Shown here in pieces: positions 54,566-64,000 of a stretch of DNA of 64,000 nt; positions within the stretch are counted from its first letter, which is position 1; each line of letters starts with the position of its first letter. Under the pieces are notes generated by a model. It made no database searches. It had not been told where the DNA came from and was given only the letters and a program-made list of their open reading frames with translations. The stretch covers positions 22,182,335 to 22,246,334 of the forward strand of contig NC_088788.1 of NCBI RefSeq assembly GCF_949628265.1. The letters run 5' to 3'. The position numbers and the translations under genes are program-made. The stretch is from Cloeon dipterum. Its lineage: Eukaryota; Arthropoda; Insecta; Ephemeroptera; Baetidae.

Positions 54566-55069
54566 TGTAGCTTCCTCCAGAGTGCGTTGTTTTTTACGCG
54601 GTGGCGGAGCTAGTCCACCGTCGTCTGACTCCCCGCTCGAGGCCAGGCTTGCTAAGGCGTCGCCGTGATGAAATTTTGGGGAGTGCGCCGCCTTTTCCGT
54701 CGAAATTATGCTCGACTGCCAACTTTTTCGCTGCTTTTTTCGCCCAACTTGCACTCGTCTCAGGAGAAGCAGCTGACCGATCTGTTTGGAACGATGACGT
54801 CACGCTTAGGCGAAGGCTCGCAGGCCAGAAACAAGAAGGCCCAGCAGCTGCAGGAGAAACGGGGCAAGGGGGCTGGGCGAGGCTTCGTGTTGCTTCGGTC
54901 GCCAGCCGACCGTCAACAATCGATGTCGATTGTTAGACCAAGATGGCGGCGCACTGAGTCACCTGGTGGTAAGTTTCGTCGTCATCTGTGCACATTTTGC
55001 TCGTTTTTGGTTGATTACATTCCGATTGTCCGACAAATTTCATTTTTGCGCCGCAGGTAGTCGAGTAAC
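54566..55069. promoter_or_regulatory. Divergent promoter and 5' UTR region of WDR26 and CEBPZOS-like gene
   Basis: About 500 GC-rich bases lie between the two start codons. The plus-strand gene shows an acceptor (GCCGCAG) at 55056, 13 bases before its ATG, so it has an upstream non-coding exon. A plausible donor for that exon is the CTGGTG|GTAAGT near 54967. Long open frames across this block on both strands look like composition artefacts. Confidence 0.55.
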
Positions 55070-55539
55070 ATGATAAAAAAGTTGCCGAAGTCCGGAGGTT
55101 TGGTCACGAAAAGCATCAAACTTGTTATTGGACTTGAGGTGCTCGCGCTCACCGCATCGTACGCTGGTTGGGCATACGTGAACAGGGATCGTGGTAGGAA
55201 ATCACTCTAGTTCGTTCCAGAAAGAGCACTAATGCGATTCTAAATTTGTAGACGCACGATTCTATCTGTACAAGAACCACAGCTGGCTTTTGGACAGTAA
55301 GTACAATATTATCATGAATATTTTCATGCACAAACTTTCCTTTCCGAGAATTCATGTTGTGACCTTGTTTGCATGCCTACGTTTGGTCTCGACACCCACT
55401 TTGAAATCATTAATATCAAGGTTTGACAACAACTTCCCGGTAATTTTCAGAGTATTATCTTGTCGGGGAAGTGCTGTCAAAGGGCGATCGTCTCCGTCAA
55501 GTAGACTTGGAGTACTGGAGAGCGGAAAAGAAAATATAA
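55070..55539 (+). CDS. CEBPZOS-like mitochondrial membrane microprotein
   Basis: Three exons (55070-55193, 55252-55296, 55451-55539) join in frame to 85 residues. A Lys-rich start leads into one hydrophobic segment (about residues 17-35, KLVIGLEVLALTASYAGWAY), then a polar tail with WLLDKYY...DLEYWRAEKK. The length, single N-terminal membrane helix and the (F/W)xLxxYY...xxDxxxW tail match the CEBPZOS family, whose human member is an 80-residue mitochondrial protein of unclear role. A splice donor-like AAA|GTAAGC directly follows the stop. The next start codon is only 19 bases away, so this gene may share a transcript with its neighbour. Family assignment rests on weak similarity in a very short protein. 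Confidence 0.65.
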
Positions 55540-55558
55540 AGTAAGCCACGGCATAAAA

Positions 55559-56030
55559 ATGGCCGTCAAATCCCTGGCCTATTTGGCCGGCTTTTCCGGA
55601 CTGGGCTATGTCCTTTATGTAGCTGTCACTCCTGATGAGGGTGACATCAAAAAAGTAATATTCAATGCGCAGTGTGGGCAGCAAACCCAGTTTCCGAGAT
55701 CAAACGGTGAATTGGATTGCATAATTTTATTTATGTTGCACTATCATTTTCAAGGTTGATATTATAATGCCATCTGATATTTTCTTACACATATATTGCC
55801 TTCTCAGCTCATTTACAAACTGGTTTTGCTTGCCAAAGAACCAACAAAAACTTATATCTACATTTTTGTTCCAGCACTTGCCTGAAGGCCAAGTTCATCA
55901 CCAAGTAGAGGAGCAGAAGACTCGAGCATCCTTTGGTTCCGTTCTTAAATTGGCAGCTGAAGGAAAATCGCCAATTTATTTGAAATCGAAAGAAGAAATC
56001 GAAGCAGAAGTTAAAGCTATTAAGAAATAA
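55559..56030 (+). CDS. UQCC3-like complex III assembly factor
   Basis: Two exons (55559-55654 and 55875-56030) join in phase 0 to 83 residues. An N-terminal hydrophobic helix (about residues 5-23, SLAYLAGFSGLGYVLYVAV) is followed by the TPDE(G)DIKKHLPE block, a Gln/Glu-rich stretch and LKLAAEGKSPIY. UQCC3 proteins have the same layout: a single mitochondrial inner-membrane helix, a (T/A)PxE...K..LPE motif, then a short helical tail. They stabilise cytochrome b during assembly of respiratory complex III and bind cardiolipin. The human protein has 93 residues. An AATAAA at 56026-56031 overlaps the stop codon. Identification rests on recalled motif order, so a different small mitochondrial protein cannot be excluded. 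Confidence 0.6.
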
Positions 56031-56056
56031 ACAAGAGAACTCTGCAATTAATCAAG

Positions 56057-57046
56057 ATGATGGACAAAGCTCGATTGTTTGAGGAGCGCATGAACCAGCG
56101 AGAGACTGAGCGACAGGCTCTCAAAGAGAAGAAAAATGAATCCGACAATAATGAAAGCATGGTGGAACGTGTCCGCTACTTTTCCGAGATTCTGTCCCTC
56201 AAAAGAGGCGAAATCGAACACAGCCTAAACGCTGCGTCCGAAATGAACAAGCCAGAGCTGCCAGAGCATTTCAACAAGATCAGCAACGAATTGCAGCAAT
56301 TGAACCGCCTGCTGTCCGACTCCTCCCTCTTCCTCCCTTTCTACAACATCCGCAAAGCTCAGGAGCAGGTGCAAGACTTACAGCAGCGCTCTATCATGCT
56401 CGAAGAGCAATTGCTTCCGAAGCAGAAGTTTGGCTTTAAGTCCCGCAAAATGAAGAGCCTGCTGAAGAACGACATCATTCCGTGCAAGATTGAAGACTTG
56501 GTGGACTCGGTGCCCAAGAAGTTGTTTTCCATGGAGTTGTACAAGGACAACAGCTGCGGCTTCGCGGACAAGGAAGACGAGGAGCTGATCATGAAGGAGA
56601 ATGTACTTTCCGGAACTGACGTTGTGCTGACTAATCTGAAGCGGTGTCGTGTGAAGCTGATGGGCGCTCCAAGCACCCTGCACATGACTAACTTGACCCA
56701 CTGCGAAATCCTGGTGGGGCCTGTCTCGACCTCGGTGTTTCTCGACAAGTGTGTCGACTGCACCATGGTCTTTGCCTGCCAGCAGGTCCGAATCCACAAC
56801 ACGATGCGCTGCAACTTATACGTCCACGTGACCAGCAGGGCCATCATTGAGGAGACCAAACAGGTGCAGTTTGCGCCGTACAATTGGCACTACCCGGGAC
56901 TAGAGGAGCATTTCATCAAGGCTGGCCTGGACCGAGACGTCAATCACTGGCACGCCGTGGACGACTTCAACTGGCTTGCCTTGGATGTGCCTTCGCCTAA
57001 CTGGAGCATTCTCGAGGAACCTGACAGAGTTGTGGATTGGCACTAA
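56057..57046 (+). CDS. TBCC: Tubulin-specific chaperone C (tubulin cofactor C)
   Basis: A single-exon gene of 329 residues. TBCC is the GTPase-activating cofactor that, with TBCD and TBCE, triggers GTP hydrolysis on beta-tubulin and releases the folded alpha/beta dimer. The N-terminal third (about 1-125) is charged and helical with RETERQALKEKK and LQQLNRLL, as in the tubulin-binding spectrin-like domain. The C-terminal beta-helix C-CAP domain (about 175-310) contains CxxxVFACQQVRIHNT, with the expected arginine finger at Arg245, followed by LYVHVTSRAIIE and FAPYNWHYPGLEEHF. The human protein is about 346 residues. The ATG pair at 56057/56060 leaves the start ambiguous by one codon. It starts 26 bases after the UQCC3-like stop. 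An AATAAA at 57186 can end the transcript. Confidence 0.95.
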   Translation: MMDKARLFEERMNQRETERQALKEKKNESDNNESMVERVRYFSEILSLKRGEIEHSLNAASEMNKPELPEHFNKISNELQQLNRLLSDSSLFLPFYNIRKAQEQVQDLQQRSIMLEEQLLPKQKFGFKSRKMKSLLKNDIIPCKIEDLVDSVPKKLFSMELYKDNSCGFADKEDEELIMKENVLSGTDVVLTNLKRCRVKLMGAPSTLHMTNLTHCEILVGPVSTSVFLDKCVDCTMVFACQQVRIHNTMRCNLYVHVTSRAIIEETKQVQFAPYNWHYPGLEEHFIKAGLDRDVNHWHAVDDFNWLALDVPSPNWSILEEPDRVVDWH

Positions 57047-58252
57047 AATGGCTCTCACTATGCTTTATTTCTTGCACTCCTCTTTACACTCCTGATCTGG
57101 TCTGATCGCTTGACACTTATACTGGTGATTAATTGCAGTCTGTTCTCTTATAAGTTTTATGCAAATGTAGGAAGTTAACACACAAAATAAAATTTTCTAT
57201 AGATTGGAAATTAATTACAAGAATTGATATTTATTTCCCTTTTTACCAAAAAATGCGATATAGATAGTATTATATTTTTAAAGTTTTATATTTTTCCTGA
57301 TTAGTATCTTGTCATTCTTGTCTGTTGTGCCCTGTTCCCTCATTTAGTAGTTCATTGAGTTAATTGTCGCGAAATTTAGCAACAGTTTATCTTTGCAAGG
57401 TGCAATAATGAAATCGGGAGTGGTCTGTCAATGATTTTTTCGTTTTGATCCCTCTCGTCGCAATCTATCCATTGGTGTTCGAGTTTCCTTTCTGGCCTAA
57501 TAATAAAATCATGATTTGCACTACGGAGACAAGTAGAGTGCCCGTCGCAAACCTTTGAGCCAACTTTCTCAAAAATCTAAAGCTGGGAAATTAAGCTTTT
57601 TCCTTTTTTTTGTAAAATAATTAGAAGTAAAAGTAAAAAGGATTTTTTTTTACAAATTTTCCGTAAAGCTTAACTTTAATCACTTGAGTAAACTGAGAGA
57701 ATGAAAACAATTTTGAATCATTAAGTATAAGTACATAACAATTAATTTTTTCTATAAACAATTAGCTTATTGTATCAAAATAGGCAAGGATATTCAAGTA
57801 TTGGAAGATTTTGTAGGCTTAAGGCTTAAAGCGTAGTATAATCACACATTGCATTTGTGACAGTCACTCATGCGTGTTGCATGTAAAATTCACTCTTCCG
57901 TGCAGATCATGAGAGAGGTATTCAACCCGCAGGGCCTCCCTGCATTGCAAATTGCTGGCTCTACTCTCGTGCTCTCTGCTGTTGCTGGTAGTGCTTGCGA
58001 GGTCTGCAGGATGTCGCCACAGCTGAGTGCCGCGCAGCCGAGCAAGTGGCTCTCTCCCAGCTCGACCAAGTGTGAATGGGGGAAATACTACGGCAGCCGC
58101 GTTTGTTTTGGTCGGTGCAGCTCGCTCTCCAGTCAGTTTGGGTCGTGAACGCCGCGGTGATCACCTGTGCCCTCGCGGCCCTCTCACTCCAAGGTTCTCC
58201 GACGGGACTGCCGCCGTTCTCAGTCAAAGTGCACTCCATCAAGAGGGTCATC
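57047..58252. other. Intergenic region and 5' side of the GalNAc-transferase-like gene
   Basis: This holds the TBCC 3' UTR, then AT-rich DNA, then a GC-richer stretch from about 57900 that may be the promoter or 5' UTR of the next gene. Open frames at 57870-58148 and 58027-58386 have no recognisable domain. Confidence 0.5.
57186..57191 (+). terminator. TBCC polyadenylation signal
   Basis: AATAAA about 140 bases after the TBCC stop codon, in an AT-rich context. Confidence 0.55.
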
Positions 58253-58342
58253 ATGCGGCGGAACGTCAAGTTGCTGCTCATGTTCTCCGTGACATGGATG
58301 TTTGCCATCGTTTATTACCTGCAGGTCACCAAGGATTCGAAG
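58253..58342 (+). CDS. Signal-anchor first coding exon, probably a polypeptide GalNAc-transferase (partial)
   Basis: Thirty codons beginning MRRNVKLLLMFSVTWMFAIV and ending ...QVTKDSK at a strong donor (AAG|GTGAGT). A short basic cytoplasmic start followed by one hydrophobic helix with YYLQ is the layout of a Golgi type II membrane glycosyltransferase. It resembles the start of the GALNT2 group (MRRR...LLxFxxxWxxGIxYY), enzymes that begin mucin-type O-glycosylation. The catalytic exons were not found in the remaining 5.6 kb, so intron 1 must run beyond the window if this is right. With only 30 residues, another type II Golgi enzyme is possible. Confidence 0.5.
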
Positions 58343-61300
58343 GTGAGTCGAGGGAACGTTTCTCTAATTTCAGGGATTTTTCGTAGAAGAGGAGCAAATT
58401 AATTTTTGCTTGAGGTTTCCTTATGTTTACCTTTAAATTTCTGAATGGTCTTGAAACACGAAAAATCGGTAAAAATCAGATCACCTAAAGCACCCGAAAT
58501 TAATTCTAGACTTTCTCAATAAAATTGTAGGGATTTAACAAAATAGAGAAAGATTCAAACTGAAAGGGAATAAAAATTTCCGTTTTTTCATTCCTCGTTC
58601 AATCTAAAAAAATCAATTTCGCAAGATTTATTAAAAACAAGTAATTATTATTTTTCACACGCTAAGGTAAAAGTCAAAGCTTTTTACTGATTGTCGGCTG
58701 CATCGTGTGATTATGATGAATTTGGCTGACTGGATTAATTATCTTAGATTGGGAGCAATTATTTAAAATAATTGTCGAGGCCTGTCATCACAAATTGAAG
58801 TTAACTTCCCGACAAACAAAATTCCAGCAGCTGCTCAGTTTCCATGAACAGGAAATTCACTAATTAGGTAAAACCACGGCTACTTTGTGAGCATTTATTC
58901 TTTGCAAAGCAGTCACCTGCAATTATTATTGTCCCTTTTATCTGACAGAGCCGTGCTGGTTATATTATTGTTGTACCACACCGGCATGCCTTGTGTGTGA
59001 GGGTATTTGCATGCATTAATTAGGCCTAATACCAGTATATGTGCACGCGGTTAGCAGCACAAAGAGAATGGTCGGCCGGTAATCTATGCAAATTGCATCC
59101 CCATATCCTGTCTGCGGCGAACGATGCACCGCACACAACCTGCAGGTCCATGACCTTCCTTCCTTCACTCACAGGTTTGCTCGACCGTGCACTTTTCATA
59201 TAGCCGGAACACACGCGCGGAATCACATTTATGCGAACTTTTGTTTCAAGATAAGCAATCAGGAGCGGCTTAATGAGAGTGCCGAGCAAGCAGAGAGCAG
59301 AAATTAATTCGCGCCTCAATTTTGATTGTCTCCTTGCTCCTTGGCGAGAAAGAGATCAAAAATTCAATTTGGCAGATATTTATGATCAGAAAGAAGATCT
59401 GGTGAGCATGTAGTTCATTCGGTTGAATTAATGAATAATCTGGGGCACTGAATAAACCGCAGACATATACTGCAGAAAAATGGCCATCGTAAATTAATGC
59501 AAAATGATTTATTATTTTCAACAAGTTTTATTTAGAACTCACTGCTTGTCTTTTTATTCCTGTACAAACTTGCAGCTGCAGCTGATCTATACTTTGTAAA
59601 TTATTCTACTTCTCCAACGACTTGAATACTAATCAGCTATGAATTTGGTGGATTTTCATCGACATTGTGATTTATTTTAGTCAGCTGTTTTTCCGTTGTC
59701 CGAGAACACATCACTTTAGGCTATGGCATTGTAATTAACAGTGTTTTTGTTGTGGGTTGACTTATACCGAGCAGGAGGAAACCACCTTAAGCACTGACTT
59801 GTTTTATATTTTACGTTTAATTTTATCTTCTAAGAATCCAACGAAATGCAAGCTGGAAAAATATATTTAAGTTTTACATTAAAATATCTGGCGTGAAATT
59901 TGACTGTTCTCGCTCATAAACGTTATCTTGACGCACTTAATAAAGTTTCGCCTTGTCTGCCAAGTTATAAAAGCCGCAGTGGACCAACCTAAAACGTACA
60001 CGTATGTACGTAGCGAGCAAGTCCCGATGGCATCTATAGCAAGAAGAATGCGATTCCGTCCCGAAATATGGGAGCAGCAATATAATAACACAGTGCCCAA
60101 ACAACCCTCATGGGAACTGATCAGATCAGTCGGCTCCACCCACGACGACGGCGGGCACACATAAAATAACCGTGTTTGCATACCACACAATAAGCCTGGG
60201 ACACATCACAAAGACGTCGTCCTCGTCGTCGCATAAACAAACATAGGAATAAGATATCGAAGTGCTGCCATAAATCTAAATACACACAGCAACGCGACGC
60301 CTCATTTTTCATCAACGAGGGACCCACCCTAGGCTAGCAGCGAGAGGGAAAATTTCTAGCAAATAATAGGCTCAAAATCGTGTTTTCCCAGACAATTGTG
60401 TGCTATTTGATTTTCATCCCGGCACTTCTCTCTCTCAGTCGGGTGACAGCCTGCAGCTTTTCACATCAGTCCATTCGAAGCGTGAAGTCGGTTTTTCGGT
60501 TGGCCAGGTAAGGGATGGTTGGCTCCGTGACAGGTGAATCAAGGGCTATAAAAATAGTCAGCCGAGCCAGCCAGCGTCACATTTCTCATCCAGCTTTTGG
60601 CTCGGTGACCCGCTGCGAGATGAACAATGGGCCACTTAAATTCACTCGGCTGAAAGGCAGGTCAATTCGCGTTCAGGGTGCGCTTGTTGGAATAAAAGAG
60701 GCAGACAAAGAGCCCGCCCTGGTCTACAAACGTCTGTTTTTGGTGCGCTTTATCTGTTTTCGCGCGATAGTCGTTTTGCTGCGAAAGGGAAAGTTGTCTG
60801 CATTTTTACGAGGGCATTAAGCCGCCTGAAAATTGGGCCGGCGCGATCACGACTATGCAAGGCGCAAAAATGAGATTGAGAATGGAATAACTTGCTAGCA
60901 GGGTTTGAAAACACCGTAAAGTTGAGTTTTTACGCTCCTTCTAATGAGCTGAAATGGGAATTTTGTTACGTCGTTATTACGCTGCACATTTGAAAATGAA
61001 ACACAAAGCTAATGCGAAGGGAGTGCTTTCACCATTAGCAGAAGAGTATAGAAGCTGAAGGAATTCTGTTAACACACATTCATTGCATATTTACACTTGT
61101 AATTAAAGCATCACGCATAGCTTCCATGTTTGTGATATTTGTTTCATAGTTAAGTCAGAACACGATTTCATAAAATCGCATTGGTATTAACGATTGAGAT
61201 TATCTGTCTAATTTTCCAAGAAAACGACATTGTGATATCGCCGATAAACGCCGACAAATTCCCAGCCCGAATGCAACAAAATTACAAGCCGTTCGCGTGC

Positions 61301-64000
61301 AATAATTCATATATACGATTTCGAACGTTCACAGTTACCACGACTTGTAATTTCCGCTCGCAAATAACGTTCCCGCAGCCTTTGGAATGTGCTGTAAATC
61401 GTGAAAATATTGTCCGACAAAAGATTTGTTCCGAGCTTTATGCCTTTGCTGGGAGTTTTGCCGGCAAGGTAAGCTGCAAGGGGTTGGACGCTGAAATGTA
61501 CATTTTAATCTGGCGTTGTAGCAGACACTGCAGCAGACTGGAGGAAAGGCGCACTAACTTTTTGCATACATATATCGCCGGCAATCGATCCACACTAACA
61601 GCTTTGTGTCCGTATACATGCCCATTTGTGCCCTCGCACGAAAGAATAAAAGGACAAAATCTGAGGAAAAGGCACAAATGTCTAGCGTAATGCAAAATAA
61701 ATAGCGCAGCTGTTTGCATGTATTGTAAACACGTATTGACTTTATCTGTGCCGCGAGGAAAAGGAGCAGCCCCGTCTCGACTCGACCCGGCCGTGCCATC
61801 GAGGACGCCTATTATTTATGGCGACAGATGAACCCCGATTGATAAGGACATTAGGGGGCGCGAGAGCGAGCTGCCGCGGCAGAGCGAACGAGCGGAGAGA
61901 GGCGACGAAATGCGAATCAATATCAGATAGGCACAATTACATTTGCTAGCTGACACATATTGCATTCTGATGAGATTGCAGATACCAGGGTAAAATGTGG
62001 AAAGTACTGGTTCGCTCAACATTCTCTTTTGCCGTCTAAATGTGATTTAGAAGGCATGGAGTGCAATTGGAAATGTGTTCTTTTATCTTCCATTGCAATT
62101 TTATTGGCGTTCAATGAACTTTTAGTTTCTCGTGGCAGTAAACGTACTCTTATTTAACCTACAACTCAATATATGGTGTTATCAATATAGTATTACAACT
62201 TATAATTATTTCGTCACATATTCATTGGTTTATTATTTTCACTTCAATCAATTTGTGTTTTGTGCACGGCTAACTTTTAAAAGTGAAAATTTAAATTTAT
62301 CATCGCAATAATGTCATTGCGATTTTAGTCTAATTTTTTACCGGTTAGTTTTCTTTGTGAACACCCATAGTGCTTGCTTTGAGCATATTACTGCAAGGAA
62401 ATTTTTAATTTTGTTTGTTCCGTTCTTTGTTGATTTTCGGATTTGATTTTCATTAAAGCAGTTGAGGCGGAACGTCAGTTTGAAGCGCCCTATCAGACGA
62501 GTATCCTCTCCACCCTCGGACGCCTCTGCTCTTCACGGCCAAACACATACACTTTCCTCCTTTCTTTTATTTTCTCAGTCAAAATTGAACGGCACTCTAC
62601 TCGATCAGCTCCCTCGCGGGGGTGCTGAAAGGCCCATAAAGAGCGCGCCAAGTGTCCTCCTGCGAATGGCACTCTGACGGCTTTGTATGCTGCTTTCTGG
62701 CGCTGTTGCTGCTGTATCAAAGGCCATTTCGGTGGCTTCAATTCCACCGATGGCGAATTAAGTAACGCACTCACAGCCGATTAATGTGCCTACACGCACC
62801 CAAATCTCCCTTGGCCCGCTTGCTATAATCACCCCTAATTGCGTCATCCTCTTTGTTTCATTGGATTTATATCCATGCACATGTTGAGAGTGCCTGGTGG
62901 TGCCAATGCAGATTAAAGAATTAGTGGAATGCACCGTCAACATAAATAAAAAATGTTTCATAGAATGATATTTTCATCAAAGATTGGGAAAATCACACCC
63001 ATAAGATGATAATGGATTCGAACGCAGTGAAGTTCAATTACCTTACATTCCTCCCGCTCTAAACTTTTACACAATTGAAAAATTAAATTCCGCCAATTCC
63101 CACGTTAAATTCTTGCAATAAAAAGGTATTATACAGAATGTAAACTCCCGGAATGTATTACGCAAAAACTATCGTAGATGCAGACGAATTCCAGCAGTGG
63201 TTATGACGAGCATTACCAACAATAAGTTGCAAATTCTGAGCATGAATCTCCCGCGGCGGTAATGCTTTCGGAATCACGCTGCTGTGCTGACGTGCTGAAC
63301 TCAAAAGTCAAAGAGCAAATATTCCGGCACGCCGAAATAAGACGTATGCTATAGCCGTGGCCGGTCGGCGCCAATTAACCTTTCTAACTCTTCTTCTCTC
63401 ACAACCTGTTTGAATATGCACACGCAATTAAATGAAATCAAGGTCGTAGCCTTTCGATGGTGCCGTGCATATAATCACTCAACCTAATGAAATTAGCATT
63501 TCAAATGGCCGGAAACCACCGCAAATCCATACCATGCGCTTTTCTTGGTCAATTTCCCTAATTGTTGCGCTCGTGGAGTTTTTAGCTAGCGTGTCTAGCA
63601 GAGGCTGAATTTGCGAGTTCAAGTGTTTACGATTATGCCAGCCTCTTTTGTTTGCTTTTCGTTCTTGCGACGCAAGCCTCGTTTGTTTTGAAGCTTCCCT
63701 GTGGAATTTGCTGTTTCTAGAAGTGTTTCATTCACGTTAATGAACACTTAAACGCATTTCACAGAATACGAAATTTGAATACGCCTTTGATGTTGACCAA
63801 AAGCTCTCTGAAATTCTCGTTTAAATCGACTTTTCATCAAGAATACAAATAAAACTATATACACTGCTGCAAGCAAAATTTAACATTTAAATAAAGAGGC
63901 AGGCTTCCAATTTAATTAAAGTGTAGTTCATTGTTAAATATCTATGTATTTACTGGTGTAAAGATGATAATAAACCAGTCTGTTGGCTTGTATTGTTAAT
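58343..64000 (+). other. Non-coding sequence, probably intron 1 of the GalNAc-transferase-like gene
   Basis: No exon with a recognisable domain was found on either strand. The frame at 61181-61690 is open for 169 codons but shows no family motif. The stretch is AT-rich with GC-richer patches around 60.5-60.8 and 61.75-61.9 kb. Intron status depends on the upstream exon call. Confidence 0.45.

Noticed and set aside
54248-54754. WDR26 exon 1 extended upstream to 54754
   Set aside because: The extension begins at a GTG, not an ATG, and a stop lies just upstream. The first in-frame ATG is at 54565.
56359-56883. Minus-strand frames opposite TBCC
   Set aside because: They are antisense shadows of the clear TBCC coding sequence.
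61181-61690. 169-codon plus-strand frame
   Set aside because: No motif, signal peptide or family resemblance, and no clear exon borders giving a continued protein.

Overview
This is a eukaryotic nuclear DNA window, most likely from an insect or another arthropod. Genes are split by spliceosomal introns with GT-AG borders, the non-coding DNA is AT-rich and full of simple repeats, and every recognised protein is a conserved animal family. I see no prokaryotic operons, rRNA, tRNA or CRISPR array. Introns range from a clear 54-base intron in ZnT6 to one of at least 29.7 kb in dachsous. I cannot name the species from the sequence.

Layout. Positions 1-29782 hold no recognisable exon and are best read as one very long intron of dachsous (ds), whose first coding exon lies at 29783-31570 on the minus strand. 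That exon encodes a signal peptide, five complete cadherin repeats and the start of a sixth. Positions 31634-42189 are the 5' side of ds (an inferred UTR intron and the intergenic region). They include a GC-rich block near 33.4-34.2 kb and an A-tailed GC-rich insert near 38.1-38.4 kb.

The gene-dense part is 42.2-58.4 kb. In order it holds Gemin8 (minus, SMN complex), ZnT6/SLC30A6 (minus, secretory-pathway zinc transport partner), peroxiredoxin 5 (plus, mitochondrial antioxidant), WDR26 (minus, CTLH/GID E3 ligase), a tight plus-strand trio (a CEBPZOS-like mitochondrial microprotein, a UQCC3-like complex III assembly factor, and tubulin cofactor C), and finally a signal-anchor exon that probably starts a polypeptide GalNAc-transferase running off the window. 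ZnT6/Prdx5 and WDR26/CEBPZOS are divergent pairs with compact shared upstream regions. Prdx5 and WDR26 converge.

The most notable observations are: an 87-bp foldback element with a perfect 8-bp target duplication at 17.3-17.4 kb; the CEBPZOS-UQCC3-TBCC trio separated by only 19 and 26 bases, which may be a polycistronic unit; a histidine-rich N terminus on ZnT6; and 54-base, frame-preserving introns in ZnT6 (clear) and at the WDR26 C-terminus (possible). Splice joins were checked by hand for reading-frame continuity and by recalled family similarity; no database search was run. I found no convincing wholly new biological system.
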